From assembly GCF_000417505.1 (NCBI RefSeq), contig NZ_APHY01000022.1, positions 34 through 64,033 of the forward strand: DNA of 64,000 nt, in the 5' to 3' direction. The notes below the pieces were generated by a model. The model searched no databases and had not been told where the DNA came from. It saw nothing but the letters and a program-made list of their open reading frames with translations. This document shows positions 27,398 through 36,585 of this stretch, piece after piece. This stretch comes from Megasphaera sp. NM10 (lineage in GTDB: Bacteria; Bacillota; Negativicutes; Veillonellales; Megasphaeraceae). The position numbers and the translations under genes are program-made. The first letter of the stretch is position 1; each line of letters starts with the position of its first letter.

Positions 27398-28135
27398 CTA
27401 TCCTTTGTATGCGTCGTAGCCGTTGGCTTCAATAGCCTGGATGAGCGATGCATCGCCGGTCTTGACGATCTTGCCGTCGATGAGGATGTGGACGAAATCC
27501 GGTTTCAAGTGCTGCAAGATTTCACTGTGGTGGGTAATGACCAGGATGGAATTGTTTTCATTGTGGTACTTGGATACCGTGTCCGATACGATGCGGACGG
27601 CATCGACGTCGAGGCCCGAGTCGATTTCGTCGAGCATGGTCAGTTTCGGTTCGAGCATGCACATCTGGAGGATTTCCGTCTTTTTCCGTTCGCCGCCGGA
27701 GAAGCCGTCATTGACATAGCGTTCAGCATAAGACTTATCCATCTTCAGCTGTTCCATCTGGGCGTGGAGCTTCTTACGGAAAGGCATGATGCGCTGCTGC
27801 TGACCCGATACGGTGCTCTTGGCGTTGCGGATGAAGTTTTCAACGGAAATGCCCTGGACGGCGATAGGCTGCTGGAAGGCCATGAAGATACCTGCTTTGG
27901 CGCGTTCATTGACGGGAGCTTCCGTAATATCTTTGCCTTCAAAGAAGATCTTGCCGGCTATGACGACGTATTTCGGGTTGCCCATGATGGCATTGAACAG
28001 CGTCGATTTGCCGGCGCCGTTGGAACCCATGATGACATGTGTTTCGCCTGTGTTGATCGTCAGGTCGAGGCCTTTGAGGATTTCTTTGCCTTCGACAGCG
28101 ATGTGCAAGCCTTCTACTCTTAATAATTCACTCAT
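27398..28135 (-). CDS. sufC: Fe-S assembly ATPase SufC
   Basis: SufC is the ABC-type ATPase that drives SufB/SufD rearrangement. Motifs: Walker A GSNGAGKSTLF, Q-loop FMAFQQP, signature FSGGERKKTEI, Walker B LTMLDEIDSGLD. The ATG at 28135 follows GTAGGAG and gives 245 residues (MSELLRVEGLH); an in-frame upstream extension would reach back into the promoter region. It is the first gene of the operon. Confidence 0.96.
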   Translation of the reverse strand: MSELLRVEGLHIAVEGKEILKGLDLTINTGETHVIMGSNGAGKSTLFNAIMGNPKYVVIAGKIFFEGKDITEAPVNERAKAGIFMAFQQPIAVQGISVENFIRNAKSTVSGQQQRIMPFRKKLHAQMEQLKMDKSYAERYVNDGFSGGERKKTEILQMCMLEPKLTMLDEIDSGLDVDAVRIVSDTVSKYHNENNSILVITHHSEILQHLKPDFVHILIDGKIVKTGDASLIQAIEANGYDAYKG

Positions 28136-28213
28136 CAGTATCACTCCTACATAAGTTATACGTTTCACCTCTCCCCTGCACAGCAGGACAGAGCGCGAAT
28201 TTTTGTATTGATA

Positions 28214-28279
28214 AAGTGTACCATTTAGATACACTTACTGGACTGTTCTTAATGTACTCTATAAACGCCACAAAGTCAA
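28214..28279 (-). promoter_or_regulatory. suf operon promoter with palindromic site
   Basis: TTGACT (28274-28279) and TACATT (28251-28256) are 17 bp apart. Just downstream is a perfect inverted repeat, AAGTGTA and TACACTT with a 9-bp gap (28214-28236), placed where a repressor would block transcription. The regulator is unknown; an iron- or cluster-sensing factor is plausible. Confidence 0.6.
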
Positions 28280-28300
28280 CCTATTTAGTAGCGTTTCTGG

Positions 28301-28507
28301 TTATTTTTTATCAAATTTATTATGCATCCACCGGGCCCGGGCCTTGCTATGCATCCATACCTGCATGACACAGACGGCGACAGCTGCCGCCAGCAGGCCT
28401 AGAAGACCTGCCGACGGGCCGTCGACGACGATGGCATAGAGTAAATAGGCATAGACGACGATCCATAAGAAGACCTTGAGCTTCATGAGCTTGGTCAGCT
28501 TATTCAC
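28301..28507 (-). CDS. Small two-helix membrane protein coupled to the SCIFF maturase
   Basis: The frame from the GTG at 28507 gives 68 residues; an internal ATG at 28486 would give 61. Two membrane segments are visible (FLWIVVYAYLLYAIVV and GLLGLLAAAVAVCVMQVWM), then a basic tail (HSKARARWMHNKFDKK). The GTG overlaps the maturase stop by 8 bases, so translation is probably coupled. I recognise no family. Position alone suggests a part in the SCIFF peptide system; it could also be an unrelated small protein using the transcript. Confidence 0.6.
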   Translation of the reverse strand: MNKLTKLMKLKVFLWIVVYAYLLYAIVVDGPSAGLLGLLAAAVAVCVMQVWMHSKARARWMHNKFDKK

Positions 28508-29933
28508 AGGCGCCGCATCCTTCACAATTTTCTTCCGGGTCCCCGAAGAGGCGGGCTTTCTGGCCGCGCATAGCCAGGACGGCCTGAATGTACATGGCAC
28601 ATTCGATGCGCTTCTTCTGGATCTTGCAGCTCAGTTCATACGGCGTCTGGATGTTGCCGCCGTACTTGATGTTATTGGCATGGCAGCCGCCGCTGCAGAA
28701 GAACTTGGCCCAGCAGTCGCAGCAGATGGGCTTGTTGAGGACGTGCATGTCGCGGAAGAGCGGCGGCAGTTCCGTATTGGTCACGCCGTCATAGACGTTG
28801 CCGATGACATAGTCGTCCTGGCCGACGAACTGATGACAGGGATAGATGTCGCCGTTGGGGACGACGCACATGTATTCATGGCCGGCACCACAGCCGCGCA
28901 GGCGCTTGGCGATGCAGGGACCGCGATAGAGGTCCATGATGAAGTGGTAATAAATGAAGGGCCGGCCTTCATCCATGCGTTTCAGGTAGAAATCGGCCAG
29001 GCGGTCGTATTCTTCATAAATGCGGGGCAAGTCATCATCGGTGATGGCATAGGACAAGTCGTCGCCGACGACGGGTTCCATGGACAGGCCTTCAAAGCCG
29101 AGGTCAGCCATGTGTTCTACGTCTTTGGTGAAATCGAGATTGTATTTTGTATACGTCCCGCGGACGTAATATTCTTCACCGTTGCGGTGTTTCGCCGCAT
29201 AGACCTGATTGTCGGCACAGGTCTTGTACGAGCCGTGACCGCCGGCATCGGGACGCATGCGGTCGTGTACTTCCGGACGACCGTCGAGGCTCAGGATGAG
29301 GCTGATGTGATTATCCGTCAAATACTTGACCTTGGCCGGGTCGAGGAGCATGCCGTTCGTCGTCAGGGACAGCTTGAATACTTTATCGTGGATCTTTTCC
29401 TGTTCCCGGATGTACTCGATGGTCTGCTTGACGACGCCGAAGTTCATCAGCGGTTCGCCGCCGAAGAAGTCGATTTCGCAGTGCTGGCGTTTGCCTTCGG
29501 TGCTCTTGATGAGCAGGTCGACAGCGTGTTTGGCTACGTCGAAGCTCATGAGTTCCCGCTTGTGCGTATCGTAATCGCCCTGGGAGGCAAAGCAGTATTG
29601 ACAGCGCAGGTTGCAATCGTGGGCAATGTTCAGGCAGAGCGATTTGATGACCGGTTCTTCTTCGGCGACGACCTTGAAGTTTTCCGTCATCGGTGCAAAG
29701 AGCATTTCCTTTTCGATGAGCTCATCCAGTTCGCCCAGGGTTTCGTCCAAATCCTTTTTATCATACGTCCCGGCAAAGGCCTGATAGACAGCGTCTTTAT
29801 TGGTACCGTCATAGACGTCGAGTACATCGTAGGTCATCTTGTCGATGACGTTGATGATGCCGCTGTTGACGTCGAGGAGCATGTACGTCCCGTTCTGACA
29901 GTATTTATGAATCATTGGTTTAATTTCAGCCAT
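28500..29933 (-). CDS. SCIFF peptide maturase, radical SAM/SPASM thioether synthase
   Basis: Enzymes of this group form Cys-to-residue thioether links in SCIFF peptides (ranthipeptides, the CteB type). The protein has a leader-binding N-terminal domain (about 1-95), the radical SAM cluster motif CNLRCQYC (about residue 105), and a C-terminal SPASM/twitch region with paired cysteines (CGAGHEYMCVVPNGDIYPC, CCDCWAKFFCSGGCHANN) ending CEGCGACE. The ATG at 29933 follows GGAGG; an upstream ATG at 29951 overlaps that site. The precursor gene lies 70 bases upstream, with a weak hairpin between. Confidence 0.93.
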   Translation of the reverse strand: MAEIKPMIHKYCQNGTYMLLDVNSGIINVIDKMTYDVLDVYDGTNKDAVYQAFAGTYDKKDLDETLGELDELIEKEMLFAPMTENFKVVAEEEPVIKSLCLNIAHDCNLRCQYCFASQGDYDTHKRELMSFDVAKHAVDLLIKSTEGKRQHCEIDFFGGEPLMNFGVVKQTIEYIREQEKIHDKVFKLSLTTNGMLLDPAKVKYLTDNHISLILSLDGRPEVHDRMRPDAGGHGSYKTCADNQVYAAKHRNGEEYYVRGTYTKYNLDFTKDVEHMADLGFEGLSMEPVVGDDLSYAITDDDLPRIYEEYDRLADFYLKRMDEGRPFIYYHFIMDLYRGPCIAKRLRGCGAGHEYMCVVPNGDIYPCHQFVGQDDYVIGNVYDGVTNTELPPLFRDMHVLNKPICCDCWAKFFCSGGCHANNIKYGGNIQTPYELSCKIQKKRIECAMYIQAVLAMRGQKARLFGDPEENCEGCGACE

Positions 29934-29954
29934 GAATAATGTTTCCTCCATACA

Positions 29955-29992
29955 AAAAGAAGGGGGTGCCGCGTGAGCGACGCCCCTTTTCC
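29955..29992 (-). terminator. Imperfect hairpin between SCIFF precursor and maturase
   Basis: A 10-bp stem with one mismatch (GGGGCGTCGC and GCGGCACCCC) is followed by TTCTTTTT. It probably ends part of the transcripts so that precursor outnumbers enzyme. Confidence 0.5.
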
Positions 29993-30002
29993 TTCACGTA
30001 AC

Positions 30003-30143
30003 TTATTTTGTGCAGATCTGATTGCCAACAGTGCAAGAAGTTTTGCAAGCGGACTGGCAGGACGTCTGGCATTCGCTGCAGCCAGCGTGCTGTGCCGTCT
30101 TCTGGATCGATTCTGTGTTGATTGTAATGATGTGTTTTGCCAT
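30003..30143 (-). CDS. SCIFF ranthipeptide precursor (six cysteines in forty-five residues)
   Basis: This 46-residue peptide begins MAKHIITINTESIQ. Its core has six cysteines at 22, 25, 29, 33, 37 and 44, within CSECQTSCQSACKTSC, the hallmark of SCIFF peptides found across Clostridia. The start follows GAGGTG. The neighbouring radical SAM maturase should install thioether crosslinks. The biological role of SCIFF products is not settled; quorum-like signalling has been proposed for some ranthipeptides. A promoter (TTGTAG, 17 bp, TAAAAT) lies about 40 bp upstream. Confidence 0.93.
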   Translation of the reverse strand: MAKHIITINTESIQKTAQHAGCSECQTSCQSACKTSCTVGNQICTK

Positions 30144-30214
30144 GATATTCACCTCGCTATCAATGATTATTCCTTATTTTACCACATTCTCGGTGATTCT
30201 ACAATATGACAGGA

Positions 30215-30609
30215 TTACAAGAGTTTGAAGCCTTCAAAGAAGAAATTCTTGCCCATGCTGATGACGATGGACCGTTCATCGAATACGTCATTGGTATCGA
30301 AGAATACGTCGAAGCCTTTCTTATAAGTAGCATAAATCGAAGTGATGCGACTTAAATAACTGCGGATTTCCTCGCTGTCACTTCCGGTTCGCCGTCAGAG
30401 CGCCATTTCTTGTTCTTGAAATTCGCAATCAGCGGCGCATGAGCGATGACACGGGAGCGGTGCGCCAAAACCCAGTTCCAAACTTTTTCACCGTACTGCT
30501 GTGCTTCCTCTTCATGACCTTCTTCGAGGCCATCGAGGGTAAACAGGACAGGCCGGCCTTCGTACATGATTTCATCCATGTAACTGCCTTTGACATATTT
30601 TAAATTCAC
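30215..30609 (-). CDS. DUF2262-like hypothetical protein (frameshifted)
   Basis: The N-terminal frame from the GTG at 30609 (after AGGGGGTG) runs to DGEPEVTA and then stops early. One base over it continues EEIRSYLSRITSIYATYKKG and FDVFFDTNDVFDERSIVISM to a stop at 30215. The break is at about 30372, and adding one C (GCC GAG) gives 131 residues. The C-terminal half resembles DUF2262 (an FYYDDGDLFWGH-like region). It lies between rubredoxin and the SCIFF peptide with its own promoter. Function unknown. Confidence 0.6.
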
Positions 30610-30668
30610 AGAAGCACCCCCTGCAAAATCATGTGAAACATGACGAATATTTATGTCTAACAGTAATC

Positions 30669-30697
30669 ATTGTATCGTGCTTCCGGGATATTGTCAA
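30669..30697 (-). promoter_or_regulatory. Promoter of the DUF2262-like gene
   Basis: TTGACA (30692-30697) and TACAAT (30669-30674) are 17 bp apart and sit directly after the rubredoxin terminator. Confidence 0.65.
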
Positions 30698-30698
30698 T

Positions 30699-30733
30699 AA
30701 AAAGGTCCCGTCGCATAGCGACAGGACCTTTTT
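30699..30733 (-). terminator. Rubredoxin terminator
   Basis: The stem AAAAAGGTCC(T)GTCGC with its complement and a T5 run lies about 90 bases past the rubredoxin stop. Confidence 0.8.
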
Positions 30734-30823
30734 GAGTGGTTAGCAGCTAGTGGCTAGTGGTTAGCAGCCGGTTAAAAATTTGAAACCATCTGCTACAAAC
30801 TACAAACTCTATACTACAAACTA
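30734..30823. repeat. Intergenic heptamer-arm repeat
   Basis: The left arm is TTAGCAG CTAGTGG CTAGTGG TTAGC; the AT-rich centre includes GGTTAAAAATTTGAAACC; the right arm repeats CTACAAA three times. It fills the space between the rubredoxin stop and its terminator. Confidence 0.65.
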
Positions 30824-30824
30824 A

Positions 30825-30986
30825 TTAATCCATTTTTACGAAAGCGTCTTTATCAGCGCCGCAGGTCGGACATACCCAATCTGCCGGGAGATCAGCGAAT
30901 TTCGTGCCTGCTGCTACGCCGTTGTCTGCGTCGCCTTCAGCTTCGTCATAAATATAACCGCAAATGCTGCATTCGTACTTATCCAT
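30825..30986 (-). CDS. Rubredoxin
   Basis: This 53-residue electron carrier has the two Fe-binding pairs CSICGY and CPTCGA. From memory it closely resembles the M. elsdenii protein ([19 protein letters not shown] start, DAFVKMD end) but differs around residues 20-24. A clear promoter lies upstream (TTGCTT at 31072-31077, TATTAT at 31049-31054, 17-bp spacing) and AGGAGG before the start. It is monocistronic. Confidence 0.97.
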   Translation of the reverse strand: MDKYECSICGYIYDEAEGDADNGVAAGTKFADLPADWVCPTCGADKDAFVKMD

Positions 30987-31048
30987 GTGTTTTTCCTCCT
31001 GAATTAACATATTAACGAATAATTCTTACTAATGATTTTGACACGCTT

Positions 31049-31077
31049 ATAATATCATACTGGCCTAAAAAAAGCAA
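31049..31077 (-). promoter_or_regulatory. Rubredoxin promoter
   Basis: TTGCTT and TATTAT with 17-bp spacing, about 60 bp upstream of the rubredoxin start. Confidence 0.55.
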
Positions 31078-31091
31078 GATTATTTTATGAC

Positions 31092-31745
31092 TTATTTTGC
31101 CTGTCTGCCCATATTGATATCGATGATGCCCGACGAATACGGTGCTACCTCATACTGGCCAAAGACGAAGTGGATATTGCGGCTCTTGTCGAGATAGAAA
31201 TTCTTCGGGTCTTCTGTCAGGCCGTTGAGGTACGTCGACAGGACGTGGCCGCTCAGGGTCAGTTTATTGGTGATTTTCTTGAGGGTGAAATACTTTTCAT
31301 CGCCCGGTTTAACCAGGTCACGCCAGTTGGTGATGCGCTTGCCCGTCACCATATCGAAGACGACGCCGGTCTTCCAGCTGGTCGGATGGGCAGCCCTGTC
31401 GAAATAGAGATAGCCTTCATCGAGGAAGGACAAATATTTGCCGTCGTTCAAGGTGACGGTGTAGGTCTTCTCTTCCGTCAATTTGACGCCTTTATTGCCC
31501 TGCTGGTCGAAAAAGGTCTTGGCCTGCTGCTGTTCATCGGCAAAATACTGGGCTATCAGCTGGGCAGCTCCGGCATTTTCCGTCATCGTGATGGACGGGT
31601 ATTGGATACTGAGGACGCTGCCATCGCTATGGGTATACACGGCTTTGGGCGCATCCTGGATGACGGCCGGCGAAGCGGCCATGGCGGCGGCCCCCATGAG
31701 CCAGGCGCCGCATAAAACGGTGAGGACTTTCTTTTTCATCATCAT
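31092..31745 (-). CDS. Secreted DUF3298-domain protein
   Basis: The 217-residue product has a signal peptide (LTVLCGAWLMGAAAMAA). The mature part has the DUF4163/DUF3298 pattern also found in RsiV and PdaC: IQYPSITM near the start, YLSFLDEGYLYFDRAAHP, the segment VVFDMVTGKRITNWRDLV, and the closing NIHFVFGQYEVAPYSSGIID. Related domains bind peptidoglycan or lysozyme; whether this one does is unknown. The start follows GAGGAGG. It lies directly downstream of uvrC on the same strand. Confidence 0.8.
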   Translation of the reverse strand: MMMKKKVLTVLCGAWLMGAAAMAASPAVIQDAPKAVYTHSDGSVLSIQYPSITMTENAGAAQLIAQYFADEQQQAKTFFDQQGNKGVKLTEEKTYTVTLNDGKYLSFLDEGYLYFDRAAHPTSWKTGVVFDMVTGKRITNWRDLVKPGDEKYFTLKKITNKLTLSGHVLSTYLNGLTEDPKNFYLDKSRNIHFVFGQYEVAPYSSGIIDINMGRQAK

Positions 31746-31782
31746 AATCCCTCCTCTTTCATTTCTTTCTATTATATCATAT

Positions 31783-33609
31783 CTATTGGGTCAATTTCCT
31801 CTTTTCATCCGTCCCCAGGCGAAAGAAATAATAGACATTTTCCGCAGCCTGGCGGTTCATGCCCGGCACGGCAGCCAGTTCGTCGATGGAAGCGGCCTTC
31901 ATGTCGGCCAGCGTCTTGAAAGCCGTCCACAAGGCCTTGCGCCGCTTGGCCCCGATGCCTTCGACGTGGTCCAGGATGGATACGAGGCTGCGCTTGCCCC
32001 GCAGGTGACGGTGATAGGTAATGGCAAAGCGGTGGGCTTCGTCGCGGATGGCCTGCAGCAGCTGGAGTTCCGGCGTGTGATGGCTGAGGATGATGGAATC
32101 GCTGCGGCCTTCGACGAAGACTTCTTCGATGCGCTTGGCCAGACTGATGACCGGCGCTTCGCAGCCAGCCTGGCGGATGACCGGCAGGGCCGCATGGAGC
32201 TGGCCTTTGCCGCCGTCGATGATGATCAGGTCCGGCACGGGCCAATCCTTTTCGCCATAGCGCCGTTCCATGATTTCCGCCATGGACTTAAAGTCATCAG
32301 GCTTGCCCTGGACGGTCTTCAGTTTGAAGCGGCGATACTCTTTCTTATCCGGCTGACCGTGCTCGAAGACGACCATCGAGGCCACGGTCTCTATCCCCTG
32401 GGTATGGGAAATATCGAAGCACTCCATGCGCTCCGGCAGGCAGGGCAGATTGAGGATGCGCGCCAGGCCTTCGACGGCACCGGTCGTCTTGTCTACGTCG
32501 TGCTGCCATTGCAGGCGTTTCTGTTCCAACAGGCCGGCTGCATTTTCGGAAGCCATGTCCAGGAGCTGTTTCTTCGGCCCCCGCTGGGGAATGACGACGG
32601 TCACTTTCCTGCCCTTCTGCTGGCTCAGGCGGCGTTCGCATCCGTCCAGGTCTTCCAGGGCCGGCACGACGATTTCTGACGGGATGAAGGTCCCGTCGCT
32701 ATAATACTGGTCGACGACGGCTTCCATCAGAGACGGCACGTCGTCATCGCTGCTGTTGTCCAGGGAAAAGGTCTCCCGTCCCATGAGCTTGCCCATGCGG
32801 ACCGTATAAATCTGGACGCACGTCTGTCCAGCCTGGCGGGCCAGGCCGATGACGTCCATATCGCCGCCAGCCGTATTGACGATGTTCTGCTGTTCCTGGA
32901 TGACTGCAATGGCCTTGATCTGGTCGCGGTACATGGCGGCCTTCTCGAATTCCATGGCTTCCGCAGCGTCTTCCATCTTCTGCTGCAGCGACCGGGAAAT
33001 GCCGCTGTCCCGGCCTTCGAGGATATTCAGGGCCTGTCGGACCCGGGCCCCGTAGTCGGCTTTGGTAATATAGTGGACGCACGGCGCATCACAGTGGTGC
33101 AAGTGATATTGCAGGCACGGCCGGTCTGTCGGCATGGTCCGGCACGAGCGGATATGATAGGCCCGCTGCATGAGTTTCAGGACACGGTGGACTGCCGTCG
33201 AGTCGGCAAAGGGTCCGAAATAGCGGGCGCCGTCGCGGCTGACGCGGCGGGTCATGAAGATGCGCGGATAATCTTCCTGGACAGTGACCTTGATATAAGG
33301 ATAGGTCTTGTCGTCGCGGAGCATGATATTGTAATGGGGATGGTATTTCTTGATGAGCGTATTTTCCAGGATGAGGGCTTCCATTTCCGTGGCGACGACG
33401 ATGGTTTCCAAATCGGCGGCATGACTGACCATGGCCGCTACTTTCGGCGCCCTGTTGGCATCGTGGCGGACGTAACTGGTCACGCGGTTGCGCAGGTTGA
33501 CGGCTTTGCCGACGTAAATGATCTTGCCCTTTTCATCCTTCCAGAGATAGACGCCGGGCTGGGTCGGCAGGTTGCGGACTTTTTCCCGGACGGCCTCGCT
33601 GACGGCCAT
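31783..33609 (-). CDS. uvrC: Excinuclease ABC subunit C
   Basis: UvrC makes both incisions around UvrB-bound damage. The 608-residue protein has an N-terminal GIY-YIG domain (PGVYLWKDEKGKIIYVGKAV, about 18-37), a UVR domain (AMEFEKAAMYRDQ, about 215), the RNase H-like C-terminal nuclease (ECFDISHTQG, LIIIDGGKGQL) and a terminal helix-hairpin-helix pair. It starts 3 bases after the uvrA stop. Confidence 0.97.
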   Translation of the reverse strand: MAVSEAVREKVRNLPTQPGVYLWKDEKGKIIYVGKAVNLRNRVTSYVRHDANRAPKVAAMVSHAADLETIVVATEMEALILENTLIKKYHPHYNIMLRDDKTYPYIKVTVQEDYPRIFMTRRVSRDGARYFGPFADSTAVHRVLKLMQRAYHIRSCRTMPTDRPCLQYHLHHCDAPCVHYITKADYGARVRQALNILEGRDSGISRSLQQKMEDAAEAMEFEKAAMYRDQIKAIAVIQEQQNIVNTAGGDMDVIGLARQAGQTCVQIYTVRMGKLMGRETFSLDNSSDDDVPSLMEAVVDQYYSDGTFIPSEIVVPALEDLDGCERRLSQQKGRKVTVVIPQRGPKKQLLDMASENAAGLLEQKRLQWQHDVDKTTGAVEGLARILNLPCLPERMECFDISHTQGIETVASMVVFEHGQPDKKEYRRFKLKTVQGKPDDFKSMAEIMERRYGEKDWPVPDLIIIDGGKGQLHAALPVIRQAGCEAPVISLAKRIEEVFVEGRSDSIILSHHTPELQLLQAIRDEAHRFAITYHRHLRGKRSLVSILDHVEGIGAKRRKALWTAFKTLADMKAASIDELAAVPGMNRQAAENVYYFFRLGTDEKRKLTQ

Positions 33610-33612
33610 GGC

Positions 33613-36468
33613 TTATACCCCCTTCTTGCCGGCCATGAGGGCCTTGGTCCGTTCCAGGACGGGCTTGAGGAACTGACCCGTATAGGATTCCGGTACCTGG
33701 CAGATTTCTTCGGGCGTCCCCATGGCGACGACCGTACCGCCGCCGGCACCGCCTTCGGGACCGAGGTCGATGAGGTAGTCTGCCGTCTTGATGACGTCCA
33801 GGTTGTGTTCGATGACGACGACCGTATCGCCGCCGTCGACGAGCATCTGCAAGACGTCCATGAGCTTGTGGATATCCGCCGTATGCAGGCCCGTCGTCGG
33901 TTCGTCGAGGATATACAGGGTCCGGCCGGTACTGCGCTTGGACAATTCCGTCGCCAGCTTGACCCGCTGGGCTTCGCCGCCGGACAGGGTCGTCGCCGGC
34001 TGGCCCAGGCGGATATAGCCCAGGCCGACTTGCTGCAGCGTCTTCAGCTTATTGACGATGCGCGGTATGTTTTCAAAGAACTGGCAGGCGTCGTCGACGG
34101 TCATGTTGAGGACGTCGGAAATATTCTTGCCCTTGTATTTGACTTCCAGCGTTTCCCGGTTATAGCGGGCGCCGTGGCAGACTTCACAGGGGACGTAGAC
34201 GTCCGGCAGGAAGTTCATTTCGATGCGGATGATGCCGTCGCCTTTGCAGGCTTCGCAGCGGCCGCCTTTGATGTTGAAGCTGAAGCGGCCGGCCTTGTAG
34301 CCCCGGACCTTGGCTTCTGCCGTCTGGCTGTAGAGCTGGCGGATGGAGTCGAAGACGCCCGTATACGTCGCCGGATTGGACCGCGGCGTCCGGCCGATAG
34401 GCGACTGGTCGATGTTGATGATCTTGTCGATGTATTCAACGCCTTTCAGGGCCTTGAACCTGCCCGGCCGGTGCGGCGTGCCGTAGACGGCTTCGGCCAT
34501 ACCCTTGTAGAGGATTTCATTGACCAGCGTCGACTTGCCCGAGCCGGACACGCCGGTGACGACGGTCAGGGTCCCGATGGGGATGGAGACGTTTATATGT
34601 TTTAAATTGTGCTCAGCTGCGCCGATGATTTCCAAAAAGGTGCCATTCCCCTGGCGCCGTTCTTGCGGAACGGGGATATACTTGGTCCCCTTCAGATACT
34701 GGCCCGTCAAAGACTGAGGGCAGGCCATGATGTCATCGGCCGTGCCTTGGGCGACGATAGTGCCGCCGTGTTCCCCTGCTTCCGGTCCGATATCGACGAT
34801 ATAATCGGCAGCACGCATGGTGTCTTCATCGTGTTCGACGACAATGAGCGTATTGCCCAGGTCGCGCAGGCGCTTGAGGGCTTCCAGGAGCTTGTCGTTG
34901 TCCCGCTGGTGCAGGCCGATGGATGGTTCGTCCAGGATATAGAGGACGCCGACCAGGCCCGACCCGATCTGGGTGGCCAGGCGGATACGCTGGGCTTCGC
35001 CGCCGGACAGGGTGCCCGCCGTCCGCGACAATGTCAGGTAGTCCAGGCCGACGGTCTGCAAGAAGTTCAGGCGGGCCTTGATTTCCTTGAAGATCTGCTT
35101 GCCAATGAGCTGCTGTTTTTCCGTCAATTTCAAGTTATCGAAGAAGGGAATCATGTCGCTGACGGGCAAATCCGTCAATTCGGCGATGTTCAGGCCGCCG
35201 ATCTTGATGGCCAGCGCTTCGTGGCGCAGGCGTGCACCGTGGCACGTCGAGCAGGGCTTGACAGTCATGAACTGGCCGAACTGGTCGCGCATCATGTCCG
35301 ACGAGGCTTCGCGGTAGCGGCGGCGGACCATGGGCAGGATGCCTTCAAAGGCCGTGGCGAACTGCTTCACTTCGCCGCGCAGGTTCTCGTATTCAAAGAC
35401 GCACGTATCGTCTGAGCCGTTCATGAGTTTTTCCTGCAATTCTTCCAGCAAGTCATCGTAGCAGTTATCCAAGGTAAAGCCGTAAGGCCGCAGCAGGCCA
35501 CCGAGCTGGCGCATGAACCACGAATCGGGGTTGCTGCTGAGGGCCGCTACGGCGCCGTCGGCAAAGGATTTCTTGTGGTCCGGCAGGACCAGATGCGCGT
35601 CGACTTCCATGGTGCTGCCAATGCCTGAGCAGGCCGGGCAGGCGCCGAAGGGGCTGTTGAAGGAAAAGAGGTGGGATTCGATTTCCGGCAGGCTGACATG
35701 GCAGTCCGGGCAGGCGAAGTGCTGGCTGAAGGTCAGGACCTCTTTCGTCGCCATGCGGAAAATATGGACGATGCCATCGGCCAATTTAGCCGCCGTTTCC
35801 AGGGAATCCGTCAGGCGCGTCAAGATACTGTTCTTGATGACCAGGCGGTCGATGATGACGTCGATAGTGTGCTTTTTATTTTTATCCAGGGGGATATCGT
35901 CGGACAAGAGATAAACTTCGCCGTCGACGCGGACGCGGACATAGCCGTCTTTGACCAGCCGGGCCAGGAGCTTCTGATGAGTCCCCTTTCGCCCGTCGAC
36001 GACAGGCGCCATGACCATGACCTTCTCGCCTTCGCCGAGGGCCATGACGGCATCGGCCATCTGCTCGATGGTCTGCTGACGGATGGGCTTGCCGCATTTC
36101 GGGCAGTAGGCCTCGCCGACACGGGCGTAGAGCAGACGCAGGTAATCGTAGATTTCCGTGACCGTCCCTACTGTCGACCGGGGATTGCGGCTCGTCGTCT
36201 TCTGGTCGATGGAAATGGCCGGCGACAAGCCTTCGATGTAATCGACGTCGGGCTTATCCATCTGGCCCAGGAACTGCCGGGCATAGGCCGACAACGATTC
36301 GACATAGCGGCGCTGGCCTTCGGCATAAATCGTATCAAAAGCCAGGGACGACTTGCCCGAGCCGGACAGACCCGTAAAGACGACGAGCTTGTCCCGGGGG
36401 ATCTTGACGTCGATATTCTTTAAATTGTGCTGACGTGCACCTTTGATGACAATATATTTATCTTGCAC
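33613..36468 (-). CDS. uvrA: Excinuclease ABC subunit A
   Basis: UvrA is the damage-sensing ABC ATPase of nucleotide excision repair. The 951-residue protein has two ATPase halves: Walker [15 protein letters not shown] (about 32) and [14 protein letters not shown] (about 635), with signatures [13 protein letters not shown] and [13 protein letters not shown]. The zinc modules CPDCHV...CPAC and CEACKG...CEVC are present. It follows uvrB after a 117-bp gap filled by a repeat, without a visible terminator. Confidence 0.97.
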   Translation of the reverse strand: MQDKYIVIKGARQHNLKNIDVKIPRDKLVVFTGLSGSGKSSLAFDTIYAEGQRRYVESLSAYARQFLGQMDKPDVDYIEGLSPAISIDQKTTSRNPRSTVGTVTEIYDYLRLLYARVGEAYCPKCGKPIRQQTIEQMADAVMALGEGEKVMVMAPVVDGRKGTHQKLLARLVKDGYVRVRVDGEVYLLSDDIPLDKNKKHTIDVIIDRLVIKNSILTRLTDSLETAAKLADGIVHIFRMATKEVLTFSQHFACPDCHVSLPEIESHLFSFNSPFGACPACSGIGSTMEVDAHLVLPDHKKSFADGAVAALSSNPDSWFMRQLGGLLRPYGFTLDNCYDDLLEELQEKLMNGSDDTCVFEYENLRGEVKQFATAFEGILPMVRRRYREASSDMMRDQFGQFMTVKPCSTCHGARLRHEALAIKIGGLNIAELTDLPVSDMIPFFDNLKLTEKQQLIGKQIFKEIKARLNFLQTVGLDYLTLSRTAGTLSGGEAQRIRLATQIGSGLVGVLYILDEPSIGLHQRDNDKLLEALKRLRDLGNTLIVVEHDEDTMRAADYIVDIGPEAGEHGGTIVAQGTADDIMACPQSLTGQYLKGTKYIPVPQERRQGNGTFLEIIGAAEHNLKHINVSIPIGTLTVVTGVSGSGKSTLVNEILYKGMAEAVYGTPHRPGRFKALKGVEYIDKIINIDQSPIGRTPRSNPATYTGVFDSIRQLYSQTAEAKVRGYKAGRFSFNIKGGRCEACKGDGIIRIEMNFLPDVYVPCEVCHGARYNRETLEVKYKGKNISDVLNMTVDDACQFFENIPRIVNKLKTLQQVGLGYIRLGQPATTLSGGEAQRVKLATELSKRSTGRTLYILDEPTTGLHTADIHKLMDVLQMLVDGGDTVVVIEHNLDVIKTADYLIDLGPEGGAGGGTVVAMGTPEEICQVPESYTGQFLKPVLERTKALMAGKKGV

Positions 36469-36483
36469 TTCGTGCCTCCCGTT

Positions 36484-36584
36484 ATCATAACGTTCATCGT
36501 TTGTCGTTCATCGTTCGTCGTGATGGGCTAAAATTTAAAACCTGCTTCGAGGAACGACCCACGAACTACGAACTACGAACTACG
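36484..36584. repeat. Heptamer-arm repeat between uvrB and uvrA
   Basis: The left arm has CGTTCAT CGTTTGT CGTTCAT CGTTCGT; the centre is AT-rich (GCTAAAATTTAAAACC); the right arm is three exact copies of ACGAACT. Arms are inverted relative to each other. This copy sits inside an operon-like run with no terminator beside it. Confidence 0.7.
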
Positions 36585-36585
36585 T

